Assembly (NCBI GenBank): GCA_041160955.1
Contig: JBEAVK010000187.1
Coordinates: forward strand, 1-37,940
Reading direction: 5' to 3'
Source: M3007 sp041160955
GTDB taxonomy: Bacteria > Bacteroidota > Bacteroidia > Chitinophagales > Saprospiraceae
DNA: 37,940 bases
The notes under the pieces were generated by a model. The model worked only from the letters and a program-made list of their open reading frames with translations, was not told where the DNA came from and ran no database searches. Both the position numbers and the translations under genes were made by a program. This document shows positions 23,361-32,687 of the stretch, piece by piece (the first letter of the stretch is position 1; each line of letters opens with the position of its first letter).

Positions 23361-24599
23361 ATGAAATTTGAAGAATATAGAGGTATTGCGCCGGAAATAA
23401 AGCGTAATTTGGATAGCATGGGCATTGTACGCCCTACGGATATACAATTTAAAGCCCTAACGCCCATTCTAAAAGGCGAAGATGTACTGGCCATTGCTCA
23501 AACGGGTACTGGCAAAACGGCTGCATTTGTTATCCCTGTTTTGCACTTATTGAGCGAGCAAAAGAAAAGCCGCAAAATGGACGGTATCAAATGTGTGGTG
23601 ATGGTACCAACCCGTGAATTGGCACTCCAAATTACGGCGGTTTTTGACAAAATAGGGAAAGGACTCAAAATTAAGACATTGAGCCTATATGGAGGCGTAG
23701 AGCAAGACCCACAGATAGCCCGTTTGGAAACAGGTGTGGATATTTTAGTCACGACTCCCGGGCGCATGTTCGATCTGGTGAGCCAAGGGCATTTGCATTT
23801 GGATCGGGTGCAAATTTTGGTATTGGACGAAGCCGATCGAATGCTCGATTTGGGTTTTATTAAAGACATACAAGACGCGATCAAGTTTTTGCCGCGCAAC
23901 CGACAAACCTTGTTTTTCTCGGCTACGATCAACGAAAATATCAAAAAACTGGCCTATTCGTTGGTTAAGAATGCCATTCGTATCCAAATTTCGCCCAAAG
24001 ACCCTGTTGCAAAAAACGTAACACACTCGGTGGCTTTTGTGGAAATGGACGACAAACGTTTTTTTCTTATCCGATTGGTGGAAGAAAATCCAGATAGCAA
24101 AATCCTCATTTTTGTACGCACTAAAGTCCGCGCCGAACGCGTGTTCAAAGTACTCGAACGCTCTGAAATACAAAGTGTTACGATACATGGCGATAAAGAC
24201 CAACGCGAACGGATTGATGTGTTACAAAAATTCCGAGCAAATACAGTTCGTATCCTCATCGCTACGGATGTAAGCGCGCGCGGTATAGATATTCCCGATA
24301 TTGATTTTGTGGTGAACTACGATTTGCCCGATGAAGCCGAGAACTATGTACACCGTGTTGGTCGAACAGGGCGTGGTGAGAAAAAAGGCCGCGCCATATC
24401 TTTTTGCAGCACCGAAGAACGCCCAATGCTCCAAGAAATTGAAACATTTATTACGAAACCCATCAAAGTTTTGGAGATTTCCAGAGGCGAATATCAAGAA
24501 ACCATTGATCTTAATGAAGATCGACCCGATAAGTGGAAAGCAGTGATGCAGGAAATAGCGGAGGCAGAGGAATGGAAGAAGAAAAAGAAGCGGAAGTAA
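23361..24599 (+). CDS. rhlE: DEAD-box ATP-dependent RNA helicase, RhlE type
   Basis: The 412-residue cytosolic helicase remodels RNA, for example during ribosome assembly or cold adaptation. All motifs are present in order: Q motif (PTDIQFKAL, 25-33), motif I AQTGTGKT (46-53), Ia PTRELALQ (83-90), Ib TPGR, motif II DEAD (156-159), motif III SAT (187-189), motif V ARGIDIPDIDFVVNYDLPDE and motif VI HRVGRTGRG. The C-terminal tail is short and Lys-rich (EWKKKKKRK). RhlE is the usual Bacteroidota subgroup with this spacing. Its 3' end adjoins a decayed ATPase fragment. Confidence 0.93.
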   Translation: MKFEEYRGIAPEIKRNLDSMGIVRPTDIQFKALTPILKGEDVLAIAQTGTGKTAAFVIPVLHLLSEQKKSRKMDGIKCVVMVPTRELALQITAVFDKIGKGLKIKTLSLYGGVEQDPQIARLETGVDILVTTPGRMFDLVSQGHLHLDRVQILVLDEADRMLDLGFIKDIQDAIKFLPRNRQTLFFSATINENIKKLAYSLVKNAIRIQISPKDPVAKNVTHSVAFVEMDDKRFFLIRLVEENPDSKILIFVRTKVRAERVFKVLERSEIQSVTIHGDKDQRERIDVLQKFRANTVRILIATDVSARGIDIPDIDFVVNYDLPDEAENYVHRVGRTGRGEKKGRAISFCSTEERPMLQEIETFITKPIKVLEISRGEYQETIDLNEDRPDKWKAVMQEIAEAEEWKKKKKRK

Positions 24600-24640
24600 T
24601 TATTGACCACCATACCATTGGTAAAACCCTTCATTCAAAT

Positions 24641-24880
24641 ATGAGTGATGGATTAAAAGCAATGCTAAATTTAGTGGCGGAATTAGCCTTTAGGTGTGTC
24701 ATTCTAAATGGCTTTAAAGGCGAAAAGGCCGTTAAAGAAACCGAAGGTATTGTATTGATTGATGAATTGGATATGCACCTCCACCCCAATTGGCAAATGC
24801 ATGTAGTAAAGGATTTAAAAAACGCTTTCCCTAGCATACAATTTATTGTTACATCACATTCTCCACCTGCCAAAAGATAA
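24641..24880 (+). pseudogene. C-terminal fragment of an AAA ATPase of the PtuA/OLD-like (AAA_21) type
   Basis: From MSDGLKAMLNLVAELAFR the frame runs through ETEGIVLIDELDMHLHPNWQ and FPSIQFIVTSHSPPAKR, then stops. GIVLIDELDxHLHPxWQ is the Walker B region and FIVTSHSP the H-loop of SMC/ABC-like defence and repair ATPases, such as PtuA of Septu or the ATPases of some retrons. The Walker A half is missing: upstream is the unrelated end of rhlE. The frame stays open 5' of residue M37, but those codons overlap rhlE and carry no homology. About 80 codons remain, so this is a 5'-deleted remnant. Confidence 0.7.
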
Positions 24881-25142
24881 AAGGTGGGATAGAAGAAGAG
24901 AAGTGTGGGAAATTGCAAAAAGAAACTTGACAAAATATGAAATGCGTTGTATTGATGCACATACTGTTCTAGAGTTAGCAAAAGGCTATGGCTTTTGGTC
25001 AGTTTGGTATAATTTATTTCACAATCATATTGCTGTAAAACAATTATTGGTAACTAATTTTAGCGGTACAGAAACTTGTTGCTTTGATTTAAATTTTAAT
25101 TTAGTAAATCGAAATCCAGCAAACTTAATTGACAGGATTTGA
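24873..25142 (+). pseudogene. C-terminal fragment of a second defence-type protein, possibly HNH (PtuB-like)
   Basis: In another frame, overlapping the end of the ATPase scrap by a few codons, KDKRWDRRREVWEIAKRN begins about 90 codons. They include LELAKGYGFWSVWYNLF, VTNFSGTETCCFDLNFN and RNPANLIDRI, then TGA. The FWSVW and F-G-T-CFD pattern reminds me of the C-terminal part of nuclease partners encoded next to PtuA-like ATPases, but this is recollection, not a search. No HNH motif is present. The order ATPase then effector fits a collapsed two-gene cassette joined by an internal deletion. Confidence 0.45.
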
Positions 25143-25188
25143 TTCGCAATAAAACATCACCCCCTACCTACAATTCAGTCTTTAAATC

Positions 25189-25254
25189 CTAAATCTCATC
25201 CATGATTTTCGAGACTTCGTCCGAATAAATCTGAACTTGTTTTCGGGCAGGCAC
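25189..25254 (-). pseudogene. 21-codon remnant resembling the N-terminus of an HlyD-like secretion adaptor
   Basis: From GTG 25254 the minus strand reads PARKQVQIYSDEVSKIMDEI and stops. Bacteroidota HlyD-family proteins often begin with a similar phrase before their membrane anchor. Nothing further follows in any frame. It is too short to be more than a suggestion. The rest of 25143-25349 shows no gene. Confidence 0.2.
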
Positions 25255-25349
25255 ATCTTTGTCTCAATTATACACAATAAGCCCTGTTCAAAATACAAAA
25301 AAAACGAATCACTTTTTCATTGTGTCAAACAAATAAACATTTTATAAGC

Positions 25350-27719
25350 ATGAAACAACTATTTATTGCACTTTTTGCCCTTTTTTTCACCTCACTGACC
25401 GCCCAAAATTTCAATATTGACTTCAAGTCGGAAATGTCATTCCCCGGCGAAACCGTAGCCAATATTTACGGATTTGCCAAAGACGGAAAAGAATACGCCC
25501 TAGTTGGTGGTTCGATCAAAACCCATATTGTAGATGTAACCGATCCTACTACGCCCATCTTAGTTGCATCCTTTCCTTATGTCACTAGCCTTTGGAAGGA
25601 AATTCGGGTATATAAAAATATTGCCTATATTACCACCGAAGGTGCTGGTGGAGGGCTTCAAATTATCGATCTTTCACCACTACCCGCCAGTACAACATTG
25701 CCCAATTATCGCTATTATGGCGATGGCGTTATTAATAATCAACTACAAACCATACACGCCTTACAGATAGACACCACCAAAGGATTTATATATTTGTATG
25801 GCTCCAATATTGGCCAAGGTGGTGCCATTGTTTGTAGCCTTGCCGATCCATATAACCCAAAATACGCAGGTAGGTATGATGTAAATTATATCCACGATGG
25901 CTATGCCGATAATGATACGCTTTATGGCAGCCATATTAGTGATGGATATTTTTCGGTGATCGATATGACCGATAAGGCCAATCCTGTTGTATTGGCCACT
26001 CAGCCAACCCCCACTACCTTCACTCATAATACCTGGATAACCAAAGACCGCAAGCATATCCTTACCACCGACGAAACGCCCAATTCGTACCTCACTATGT
26101 ACGATATCAGTGACCTGGGTGATATAAAAGAATTGGATCGCCTACAATGCACTCCCGGTAGCGGATCAGTGGGACACAATACGTATGTGAAAGGCGATTA
26201 TGCCATTACCGCTTGGTACCGCGATGGTGTGAATATTGTAGATTGTACCCGTCCCGAAAATATAGTGCAAACTGGTTGGTACGATACCTATCCAGAAAGT
26301 GGGGCTGGTTTTGATGGCGCATGGGGCGTATATCCTTATTTACCATCGGGTAATTTGGTCGTATCTAATATCGATCCGGGTAAAATATATATCCTTTCTC
26401 CCACTTATGTCCGTGCTAGCTACTTGGAAGGAAAAGTAATAGATGCCTCTACTGGTTTATCTATCCCTAATGCCAAAGTGGAATTGACTACTATAAATCC
26501 TGTGGATCAAACCTTTAGTAATAACCAAGGCTTATACAAATCGGGTTATTCTGGTTCTGGACAAGTGATCGTTAAATGCTCTAAACTTGGATATATCGAT
26601 CAAACCATTGCAGTCCAACTGGTTGCAGGTGAGGTATTTATCAAAGATTTTGAGTTACAACCCGCTCCAACTGTCACGATCACGGGAACGGTGAAAGATG
26701 AATCTGGCAATGCTATTCCCGATGCAAAAATACGTATTCAGGAATCGGAAGCCGATTATAAAACCGTAGCAGATGCAAATGGGAACTTCACGATACCCAG
26801 TATTTTATCCTCTACCTACTCGATTTATGCGGGTAAATGGGGCTATAAAAACGTAGAACTAGCCAACCAAACCATCAATAGCAGTACCTCCGTGACGCTT
26901 ATCCTTCCAAAGGGTTACCAAGACGATTTTGTGGTGGATCAAGGTTGGACGGCTAGCGGCACCTCTACCCAAGGTATCTTTGAACTCGGCGAACCCGTTG
27001 GTTTTGACGTACAGGGTTTTTTCCTTTCTCCGGAGTTTGATGCACCCACCGATCTTGGTCAAGATTGCTATATTACAGGAAACCAAGGTGTTGATTTTAC
27101 AGATGACGATGTCTTTTCGGGTAATTCAGTACTTACTTCGCCTGTAATGGATTTGACGGGTTATGTACAACCTAAAGTACGTTTCTCTAATGCATTTATT
27201 AGTATTACCTCCAGTCAGGTGTTTACCACCAATCAGTTTCAAGTATTTATGAGCAATGGTAGCACTGAAAAATCGATCCATACCCGCACTTCTTCTTTTG
27301 ATTCAGGGTGGAAAACTTTTACAGTGACAGTACCACCTAATTTGCCATTGACTAATAATATGCGCCTAAGAGTGGTTGTAAATGAAGCACCTACTACCGA
27401 ATTTGTTGTTACCGAAGGTGCTTTTGATGCTTTTGAAATCATTGATGGTACCAGCAGCACTCAAGATATTTTTGTAGATGCATCGCTTTTAGTACAACCT
27501 AATCCTTTTAGCAATAATTTCATACTCAACTACACGCTGGATACAGACAACGGTATGGCCATAGTGACCAATACACTCGGACAAATTGTACAAACCAAAT
27601 CCTTATCGGCGGGTCAAACTACCGTAACACTCGGTGAAAACCTACACAGTGGTATTTATTTCACGTGGTTACAAACCGATAAAGGCCGAACTAAAGTAGT
27701 AAGTGTAGTAAAAGAGTAA
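25350..27719 (+). CDS. Secreted choice-of-anchor B family (LVIVD-repeat) protein with T9SS type A sorting domain
   Basis: I chose the ATG at 25350 (MKQLFIALFALFF), which gives a proper signal peptide ending SLTAQ. The longer frame from 25320 adds ten hydrophilic codons. In the 789-residue product, residues about 20-360 are LVIVD-type propeller repeats (HIVDVTDPTTPILVA, FSVIDMTDKANPVVLA, VNIVDCTRPENIVQTGWYDT), the choice-of-anchor B module. Two carboxypeptidase-regulatory-like domains follow (LEGKVIDASTGLSIPNAKV; ITGTVKDESGNAIPDAKI). Then comes a jelly-roll-like region, and finally a T9SS type A sorting domain (VQPNPFSNNFILNY, LHSGIYFTWLQ, TKVVSVVKE). No catalytic residues are visible. A surface or matrix protein is likely. 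A terminator follows. Confidence 0.85.
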   Translation: MKQLFIALFALFFTSLTAQNFNIDFKSEMSFPGETVANIYGFAKDGKEYALVGGSIKTHIVDVTDPTTPILVASFPYVTSLWKEIRVYKNIAYITTEGAGGGLQIIDLSPLPASTTLPNYRYYGDGVINNQLQTIHALQIDTTKGFIYLYGSNIGQGGAIVCSLADPYNPKYAGRYDVNYIHDGYADNDTLYGSHISDGYFSVIDMTDKANPVVLATQPTPTTFTHNTWITKDRKHILTTDETPNSYLTMYDISDLGDIKELDRLQCTPGSGSVGHNTYVKGDYAITAWYRDGVNIVDCTRPENIVQTGWYDTYPESGAGFDGAWGVYPYLPSGNLVVSNIDPGKIYILSPTYVRASYLEGKVIDASTGLSIPNAKVELTTINPVDQTFSNNQGLYKSGYSGSGQVIVKCSKLGYIDQTIAVQLVAGEVFIKDFELQPAPTVTITGTVKDESGNAIPDAKIRIQESEADYKTVADANGNFTIPSILSSTYSIYAGKWGYKNVELANQTINSSTSVTLILPKGYQDDFVVDQGWTASGTSTQGIFELGEPVGFDVQGFFLSPEFDAPTDLGQDCYITGNQGVDFTDDDVFSGNSVLTSPVMDLTGYVQPKVRFSNAFISITSSQVFTTNQFQVFMSNGSTEKSIHTRTSSFDSGWKTFTVTVPPNLPLTNNMRLRVVVNEAPTTEFVVTEGAFDAFEIIDGTSSTQDIFVDASLLVQPNPFSNNFILNYTLDTDNGMAIVTNTLGQIVQTKSLSAGQTTVTLGENLHSGIYFTWLQTDKGRTKVVSVVKE

Positions 27720-27756
27720 TACGTTTTTCATAACAAATAGTCTATTAAAAAAACGG

Positions 27757-27809
27757 TAGCACTTGTTTGGCGTTTCTAATCAGAAATGCTCAAACAAGTG
27801 CTATTTTTT
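27757..27809 (+). terminator. Rho-independent terminator after the choice-of-anchor B gene
   Basis: TAGCACTTGTTT (from 27757) pairs with AAACAAGTGCTA (to 27803), and the stem continues inward through GCGTTTCT/AGAAATGC around the loop AATC. A T-run follows to 27809. This ends the transcript 37 bases after the stop. Confidence 0.85.
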
Positions 27810-27900
27810 ATACTAGATGTGTACGGCCATTTTAGATTAAAAAATACTGTTTGTCTAAGAATCATCTACTTTATATTTTCATTTTTTCATTTCTTATGTG

Positions 27901-27929
27901 TATTATTCTGTATTTTTAACAGAATAATA
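27901..27929. repeat. 11-bp perfect hairpin in the 400-base gap before susC
   Basis: TATTATTCTGT and ACAGAATAATA are perfect arms around ATTTTTA. It lies 190 bases upstream of the SusC-like gene in the otherwise empty, AT-rich gap 27810-28119, where I found no promoter match. It may be a regulator site or a leader structure, but this is only a structural observation. Confidence 0.4.
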
Positions 27930-28119
27930 TTCTAAAAAAACCCCCTAATCCATCTAAACTGTCGCATAAATTTTGTTTTAATAATTTTCTTGCAAGAACT
28001 GTGTAAAAGGTGTCATTCTTTTCGATTCCTTTTTGTTCATTTGTATCGACTATCGTAAAGTCATTTCTTCTATTCCTTGATTTCTTATTTTTATTATATT
28101 CACTTAATCTATTTTATTT

Positions 28120-31065
28120 ATGAAGTATTGTATGCAAAAACTAGTACTCACCACGGTACTACTATTACTCGGGTTAGGCACTATCCAAGCCCAATTTACC
28201 GCCTCGGGCACCGTCAAAGACGATCGTGGCGAAGCACTTATTGGTGCTACTGTTGCCATTAAAGGCACAACAATTGGTACTGTTACCGATGTAAATGGTA
28301 ATTACACACTGCGTTGTCCTCGTAACACGGCCACACTTACCGTTACTTATACGGGGTTTGAAACCGGTGTTGCGGAGGTAAGTAGCACTGCACCCAAGGC
28401 AGATATTACCCTTGGAGAATCATTGTCGTCACTCGACGAAATTATTATCAGCGGCTTGGCTACTTCCGTTAAACGCTCCAATTCTGCCAATGCAGTATCC
28501 TCTATCTCCGCTGCACAATTGACCGGTGTTACCTCTCAGCAAACAATGGAAGGCGCAATGTATGGTAAGTTTACAGGTGCCGAAATTCGTGCCAATTCCG
28601 GTGCTCCCGGGGGCGGTATGTCTATTCGTATGCGTGGTGTCACTTCGTTGTTTTTGGACCAACAGCCCTTGTACATTATTGATGGCGTGTATTTGGACAA
28701 CTCTACTATTTCGTCGGGTACTAACCTTGTTTCCGCTGCGGCAGCAGGTGGCAACGCTTCCAACCAAGACGACTCCTCTAACCGCGCTGCGGATATTGAT
28801 CCCGAGGATATCGAATCAATAGAGATATTGAAAGGGGCTTCTACGGCGGCTATTTATGGCTCGCGGGCAGCAGGTGGTGTTGTAATCATCACTACTAAAA
28901 AAGGTAAAGCCGGCAAAACCCGTGTAAGCATTTCTCAAACTACAGGTTTCAATCAAGCCACACGCCTACTCGGTGACCGAGATTGGGATGCTGCCAAAGT
29001 AGAAAAAGTATTTGGTGCTGCCGAACGCGCTCGTTTTGAAAAAAATGGCGCAACCGATTACGAAAAACTCATTTATGGCAATACAGGTGTTGTTTCTACC
29101 ACTCGTTTGGGTATTTCTGGCGGCGACGAGCGCACTACCTTCTTTATTGGTAGTACCTATAGAGATGAAACGGGTATCGTTCTGAATACAGGTTATAACC
29201 GTTTCTCAGGCCGTATCAATGTGACGCACCGCTTGAATAGTAAATTAGATTTTACGGTACAAAATTTCTTTACGAATAATTCTGCCGATCGCGGTTTTTT
29301 CAATAACAGTAATACCAATACCACAGTGGGTTATGCCCTCGCATTTACCAAGCCTTGGGAACAATTACAGCCCAATGCCGATGGTATCTATCCTGCACTC
29401 AATTCTGTGGGTTCCAATGCCCTAGAAACCGTTAATATTACCACAAACCGCGAGGCCGTTAATCGTTATATCGGTGGTGCTACCGCGAATTGGACGATGT
29501 TTTCTTCTGAAAAATCCAACCTAAAAGCGATTTTCCGTGGTGGTTTGGACAATTATGCACAGCGCAATACGGTTATTTTCCCTCGACAAATTTCCTATTT
29601 CCGCGCTGATGGTAGTTTGCAAGGAGCCTTAGTAAATACTTCTACTATCAATAAAAACACCAATTTAGAGGCATTTTTAGTGCATTCTTATTTTGTCAAT
29701 TCAAAAACCTCTTTCCGTACCTCTTTGGGTGTTCAGCAATTGGATTTTAACCAAAATCAAGTACAAACTTATGGTACACAGTTGAATGGTTCACAAACCA
29801 GTTTGAGCCAAGCAAAAAATATCAGCGTACTGCAAGTAGAAACCGTGGCGCGGGATAAAGGTTTGGCATTCCAAGAAGAGATCACTTTTAACGACCAATT
29901 TATAGGTACTATTGGTTTCCGTGCCGATAAATCATCCAATAACGGTGATCCAAACAAGGTTTATTATTATCCAAAAGCCAACTTAGCCGTCAACCTGCAC
30001 AAATTTGGTTTTTGGAATTTTACAGAACTGGTACCTAATGCAAAGCTACGCGTAGCTTATGGCCAATCTGGTCGTTTCCCTGGCTTTAATGACCGTTTCT
30101 CTTTATTCGATGCTACGGGTATTGGTGCACAATCTGGTCTGTATTCCAATGCATTATTGGGCAATGCGGATATCCAACCAGAACGCCAATCGGAATTGGA
30201 ATATGGCGCTGACTTTGGTTTCCTAAAAAATCGGATTAACCTTGCTATAACGCTTTACAACAAGGAGATTGATGACCTATTGATTCGCGCTCAAATACCC
30301 ACCTCCTCAGGTTTTACGACGCAGGTTAAAAACGCAGGCGCAATGGTGAATAAAGGCATAGAATTATCGCTGGATATTACGCCCATCAAAACCGATAAAT
30401 TTGTTTGGAACAGCGTCATCAATTTCTGGAAAAATAGAAGTGAAGTTACACGCCTCGATGTACCAGCCTTTAACGTAGGTGGTTTTGCTGCTTCTTTGGG
30501 TCAATATAGGATTGAACAGGGCAAATCGGCTACTCAAATTGTAGGTACGACCAAAGAAGGTCCGCTTAAAGTATATGGCAATGCCGAACCCGATTTCAAT
30601 ACGTCGTTTATCAATAGCATGGCTTTTGGTAATTTTGATTTTAATTTCCTAGTACACTATAAAAGGGGTGGCGATGGTATCAATTTATCCACTTTATTGT
30701 ATGATTTGGGTGGCCTTACTTGGGATTACGACGACAAAACCCTCGACCCAACAGGTACGGAAGTCAATGGCGATTACCGTACCAATACATGGTTTGCAGG
30801 TAATGCCGGCCCTTGGATTGAAGATGCGGGTTACTTGCGTTTGCGCGAAATTGGTGCGTTTTACACCGTGCCTATGTCGGTTACTAAAGGAAAGGCAAAA
30901 TTGCGCATTGGGGTATCTGGCCGTAATTTGATCAATATCTTTACCTATAATAGTTATGATCCAGAAGTATCCAATTTTGGTAATAATGTACTGGCCAATA
31001 CGGTAGAAGTAACGCCATTCCCGGCTGCAAAAGCCTTCAATATTCACTTTAATGCAACATTCTAA
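28120..31065 (+). CDS. SusC/RagA-family TonB-linked outer-membrane transporter
   Basis: The 981-residue protein has a signal peptide (LVLTTVLLLLGLGTIQAQ). A carboxypeptidase-regulatory-like domain follows at about 26-90 (ASGTVKDDRGEALIGATV). Then comes the TonB plug (PLYIIDGVYLDN, and GASTAAIYGSRAAGGVVII with the SusC-type GSRAAGGV motif), then a long 22-strand-type barrel ending AKAFNIHFNATF. It imports a bulky substrate, glycan or peptide, with the SusD-like lipoprotein encoded 57 bases downstream. Either M1 or M5 (MQKL) could be the start. No glycosidase, sigma/anti-sigma or peptidase gene adjoins the pair, so the substrate is open. Confidence 0.95.
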   Translation: MKYCMQKLVLTTVLLLLGLGTIQAQFTASGTVKDDRGEALIGATVAIKGTTIGTVTDVNGNYTLRCPRNTATLTVTYTGFETGVAEVSSTAPKADITLGESLSSLDEIIISGLATSVKRSNSANAVSSISAAQLTGVTSQQTMEGAMYGKFTGAEIRANSGAPGGGMSIRMRGVTSLFLDQQPLYIIDGVYLDNSTISSGTNLVSAAAAGGNASNQDDSSNRAADIDPEDIESIEILKGASTAAIYGSRAAGGVVIITTKKGKAGKTRVSISQTTGFNQATRLLGDRDWDAAKVEKVFGAAERARFEKNGATDYEKLIYGNTGVVSTTRLGISGGDERTTFFIGSTYRDETGIVLNTGYNRFSGRINVTHRLNSKLDFTVQNFFTNNSADRGFFNNSNTNTTVGYALAFTKPWEQLQPNADGIYPALNSVGSNALETVNITTNREAVNRYIGGATANWTMFSSEKSNLKAIFRGGLDNYAQRNTVIFPRQISYFRADGSLQGALVNTSTINKNTNLEAFLVHSYFVNSKTSFRTSLGVQQLDFNQNQVQTYGTQLNGSQTSLSQAKNISVLQVETVARDKGLAFQEEITFNDQFIGTIGFRADKSSNNGDPNKVYYYPKANLAVNLHKFGFWNFTELVPNAKLRVAYGQSGRFPGFNDRFSLFDATGIGAQSGLYSNALLGNADIQPERQSELEYGADFGFLKNRINLAITLYNKEIDDLLIRAQIPTSSGFTTQVKNAGAMVNKGIELSLDITPIKTDKFVWNSVINFWKNRSEVTRLDVPAFNVGGFAASLGQYRIEQGKSATQIVGTTKEGPLKVYGNAEPDFNTSFINSMAFGNFDFNFLVHYKRGGDGINLSTLLYDLGGLTWDYDDKTLDPTGTEVNGDYRTNTWFAGNAGPWIEDAGYLRLREIGAFYTVPMSVTKGKAKLRIGVSGRNLINIFTYNSYDPEVSNFGNNVLANTVEVTPFPAAKAFNIHFNATF

Positions 31066-31122
31066 TGGTGTCATCGGACATCAATTTTATTGTACGTATT
31101 AATAACAAACAGATAATTAATC

Positions 31123-32448
31123 ATGCAAAATATAAAAAAATCTTTACTCATCGGCGGTTTAGCATCAGCGATGATGTTGTTTGCTCCCGCTTGCAATATT
31201 GACCCCATTCCTAATCCAAACGCACCTACGATCAGCAGTTTGGAAGAAGGTGCTTCATTAGACGACCTTCAGTTACTCGCCAGCGGCTTAGAGAGTTTGC
31301 TCCGTTTTGACATGGAGTACTACTATTGGACGATATCCATTGTGGGTCGTGAATACTACGACTTACGTGGTACCGATCCTCGATTTACAGGTGAATTAGT
31401 AGGTGCGCAAGGCTCGCCATTGGATAATAATGGATTCTTAACCACCCGTTCCTGGGCCACACAATACAGGACAATCCGTAACGCCATTATTTTGACCAAT
31501 GCCACTCAAAAATCGAGGGCTGGCCTTACTGATGCTCAAAAAGGTGGTATTATTGGTTTTGCAAAAACACTGGAGGCTTACCATCTTTTAATGATCCTAA
31601 ACCGCCACAAATCATGTCGCTTGGATGTCGTTGATCCTAATAAATTGGGGCCGTTAGTGGATTACAATACGGGTTTGGCGGGTGTAGCGCAACTTTTGGA
31701 CGAAGCCAATACTGCTTTAAATGCGGCAGGACCTGATTTGTCTATCAAATTATCGAGTGGTTTCGCGGGTTTTGATACACCTGCGGGATTAAGCAAGTTC
31801 AACCGCGCTTTAGCCGCACGCGTAGCGATGTATCAAGGCGACAAAGCAAAAATGAAAGCAGCGTTGGCGGCTTCTTTTTTGGATTTAGCAGGTGGGTTGG
31901 ATAATGGTATTTACCATATTTTTGGTTTAGGTGGCAACGATGAGCGCAATCCGCTTTTTGTAGTGCGGGACAAAGAAGTTTATACCGTACATCCGTCATG
32001 GCCCGGCGATGCAGAGGCTGGCGATCAGCGCGTGAGTACAAAAATCCGCGATTTTGATCCAGCAGAAGTAACCATTCCTGTATCATTAGATGGTTTGAAT
32101 GGTACGCAGCAAGTCGCTATTTTCGACGATCAGTTAACACCAGTGGCCATTATCCGCAATGAAGAACTATTGCTGATGTATGCCGAAGCAAATATTGGCT
32201 CCGATAATGCTGCCGCTGCGGCTGCAATCAATACAGTACGCAATGGTGCTGGCTTACCCAATTATAGTGGTGCCACTACCGATGCTGCATTGCTGGATGA
32301 AGTGGTAAAACAGCGTCGTTACTCGCTCTTTGGCGAAGGCCATTATTGGTTAGATATGCGTCGTTTGGGTCGTTTGGATCAAATCCCTAAAGACCGCGCA
32401 GGTGATATTGTGCACGAAGTGTTTCCAATTCCGTTGCAAGAACTATAG
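31123..32448 (+). CDS. SusD/RagB-family substrate-binding lipoprotein
   Basis: The 441-residue product has a lipoprotein signal with lipobox LFAPAC (C24). It follows the SusC-like gene by 57 bases in the same direction, the standard pair order. Helical TPR-like segments are visible (YRTIRNAIILTNATQKS, FAKTLEAYHLLMIL, FNRALAARVAMYQGDKAKMK). The SusD C-terminal landmark RNEELLLMYAEANI is followed by INTVRNGAGL, VVKQRRYSLFGEGHYWLDMRR and VFPIPLQEL. It caps the SusC barrel and captures the ligand. Hairpins follow it. Confidence 0.93.
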   Translation: MQNIKKSLLIGGLASAMMLFAPACNIDPIPNPNAPTISSLEEGASLDDLQLLASGLESLLRFDMEYYYWTISIVGREYYDLRGTDPRFTGELVGAQGSPLDNNGFLTTRSWATQYRTIRNAIILTNATQKSRAGLTDAQKGGIIGFAKTLEAYHLLMILNRHKSCRLDVVDPNKLGPLVDYNTGLAGVAQLLDEANTALNAAGPDLSIKLSSGFAGFDTPAGLSKFNRALAARVAMYQGDKAKMKAALAASFLDLAGGLDNGIYHIFGLGGNDERNPLFVVRDKEVYTVHPSWPGDAEAGDQRVSTKIRDFDPAEVTIPVSLDGLNGTQQVAIFDDQLTPVAIIRNEELLLMYAEANIGSDNAAAAAAINTVRNGAGLPNYSGATTDAALLDEVVKQRRYSLFGEGHYWLDMRRLGRLDQIPKDRAGDIVHEVFPIPLQEL

Positions 32449-32479
32449 TAATATGCTATCGTTATAAGCAGTAATAATA

Positions 32480-32550
32480 CAGGAGCCATCTCGAGTTTTC
32501 GGGGTGGCTCTTGTATTGTAAATTAAAATTGTGTTTAATTTACAATACAA
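32480..32550 (+). terminator. Two successive hairpins after the SusC/SusD pair
   Basis: The first pairs AGGAGCCATC with GGTGGCTCTT (two G-U pairs) at 32481-32512. The second is a perfect 17-bp inverted repeat, 32511-32527 with 32534-32550, around ATTGTG. The second stem is entirely AT-rich (TTGTATTGTAAATTAAA). Termination of the pair is likely. The second palindrome could also be an operator for the next gene. The remaining gap to 32687 shows no clear box. Confidence 0.55.
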
Positions 32551-32687
32551 CCTAACTTAAGTTTAATGGTTTGTATGGATATTTGCGGCGATTTATTTCA
32601 GCATTACGACTCTAATGCTATATAATGTCTATTACAAAACACCGAAATAAATCATAGTTTTCACATTATTTACTATTAAAATTAGAC

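Noticed and set aside
24533..24640. Start of the ATPase fragment as a protein beginning within rhlE
   Set aside because: These codons overlap the rhlE 3' end out of frame and show no homology; only the part from 24641 resembles an ATPase.
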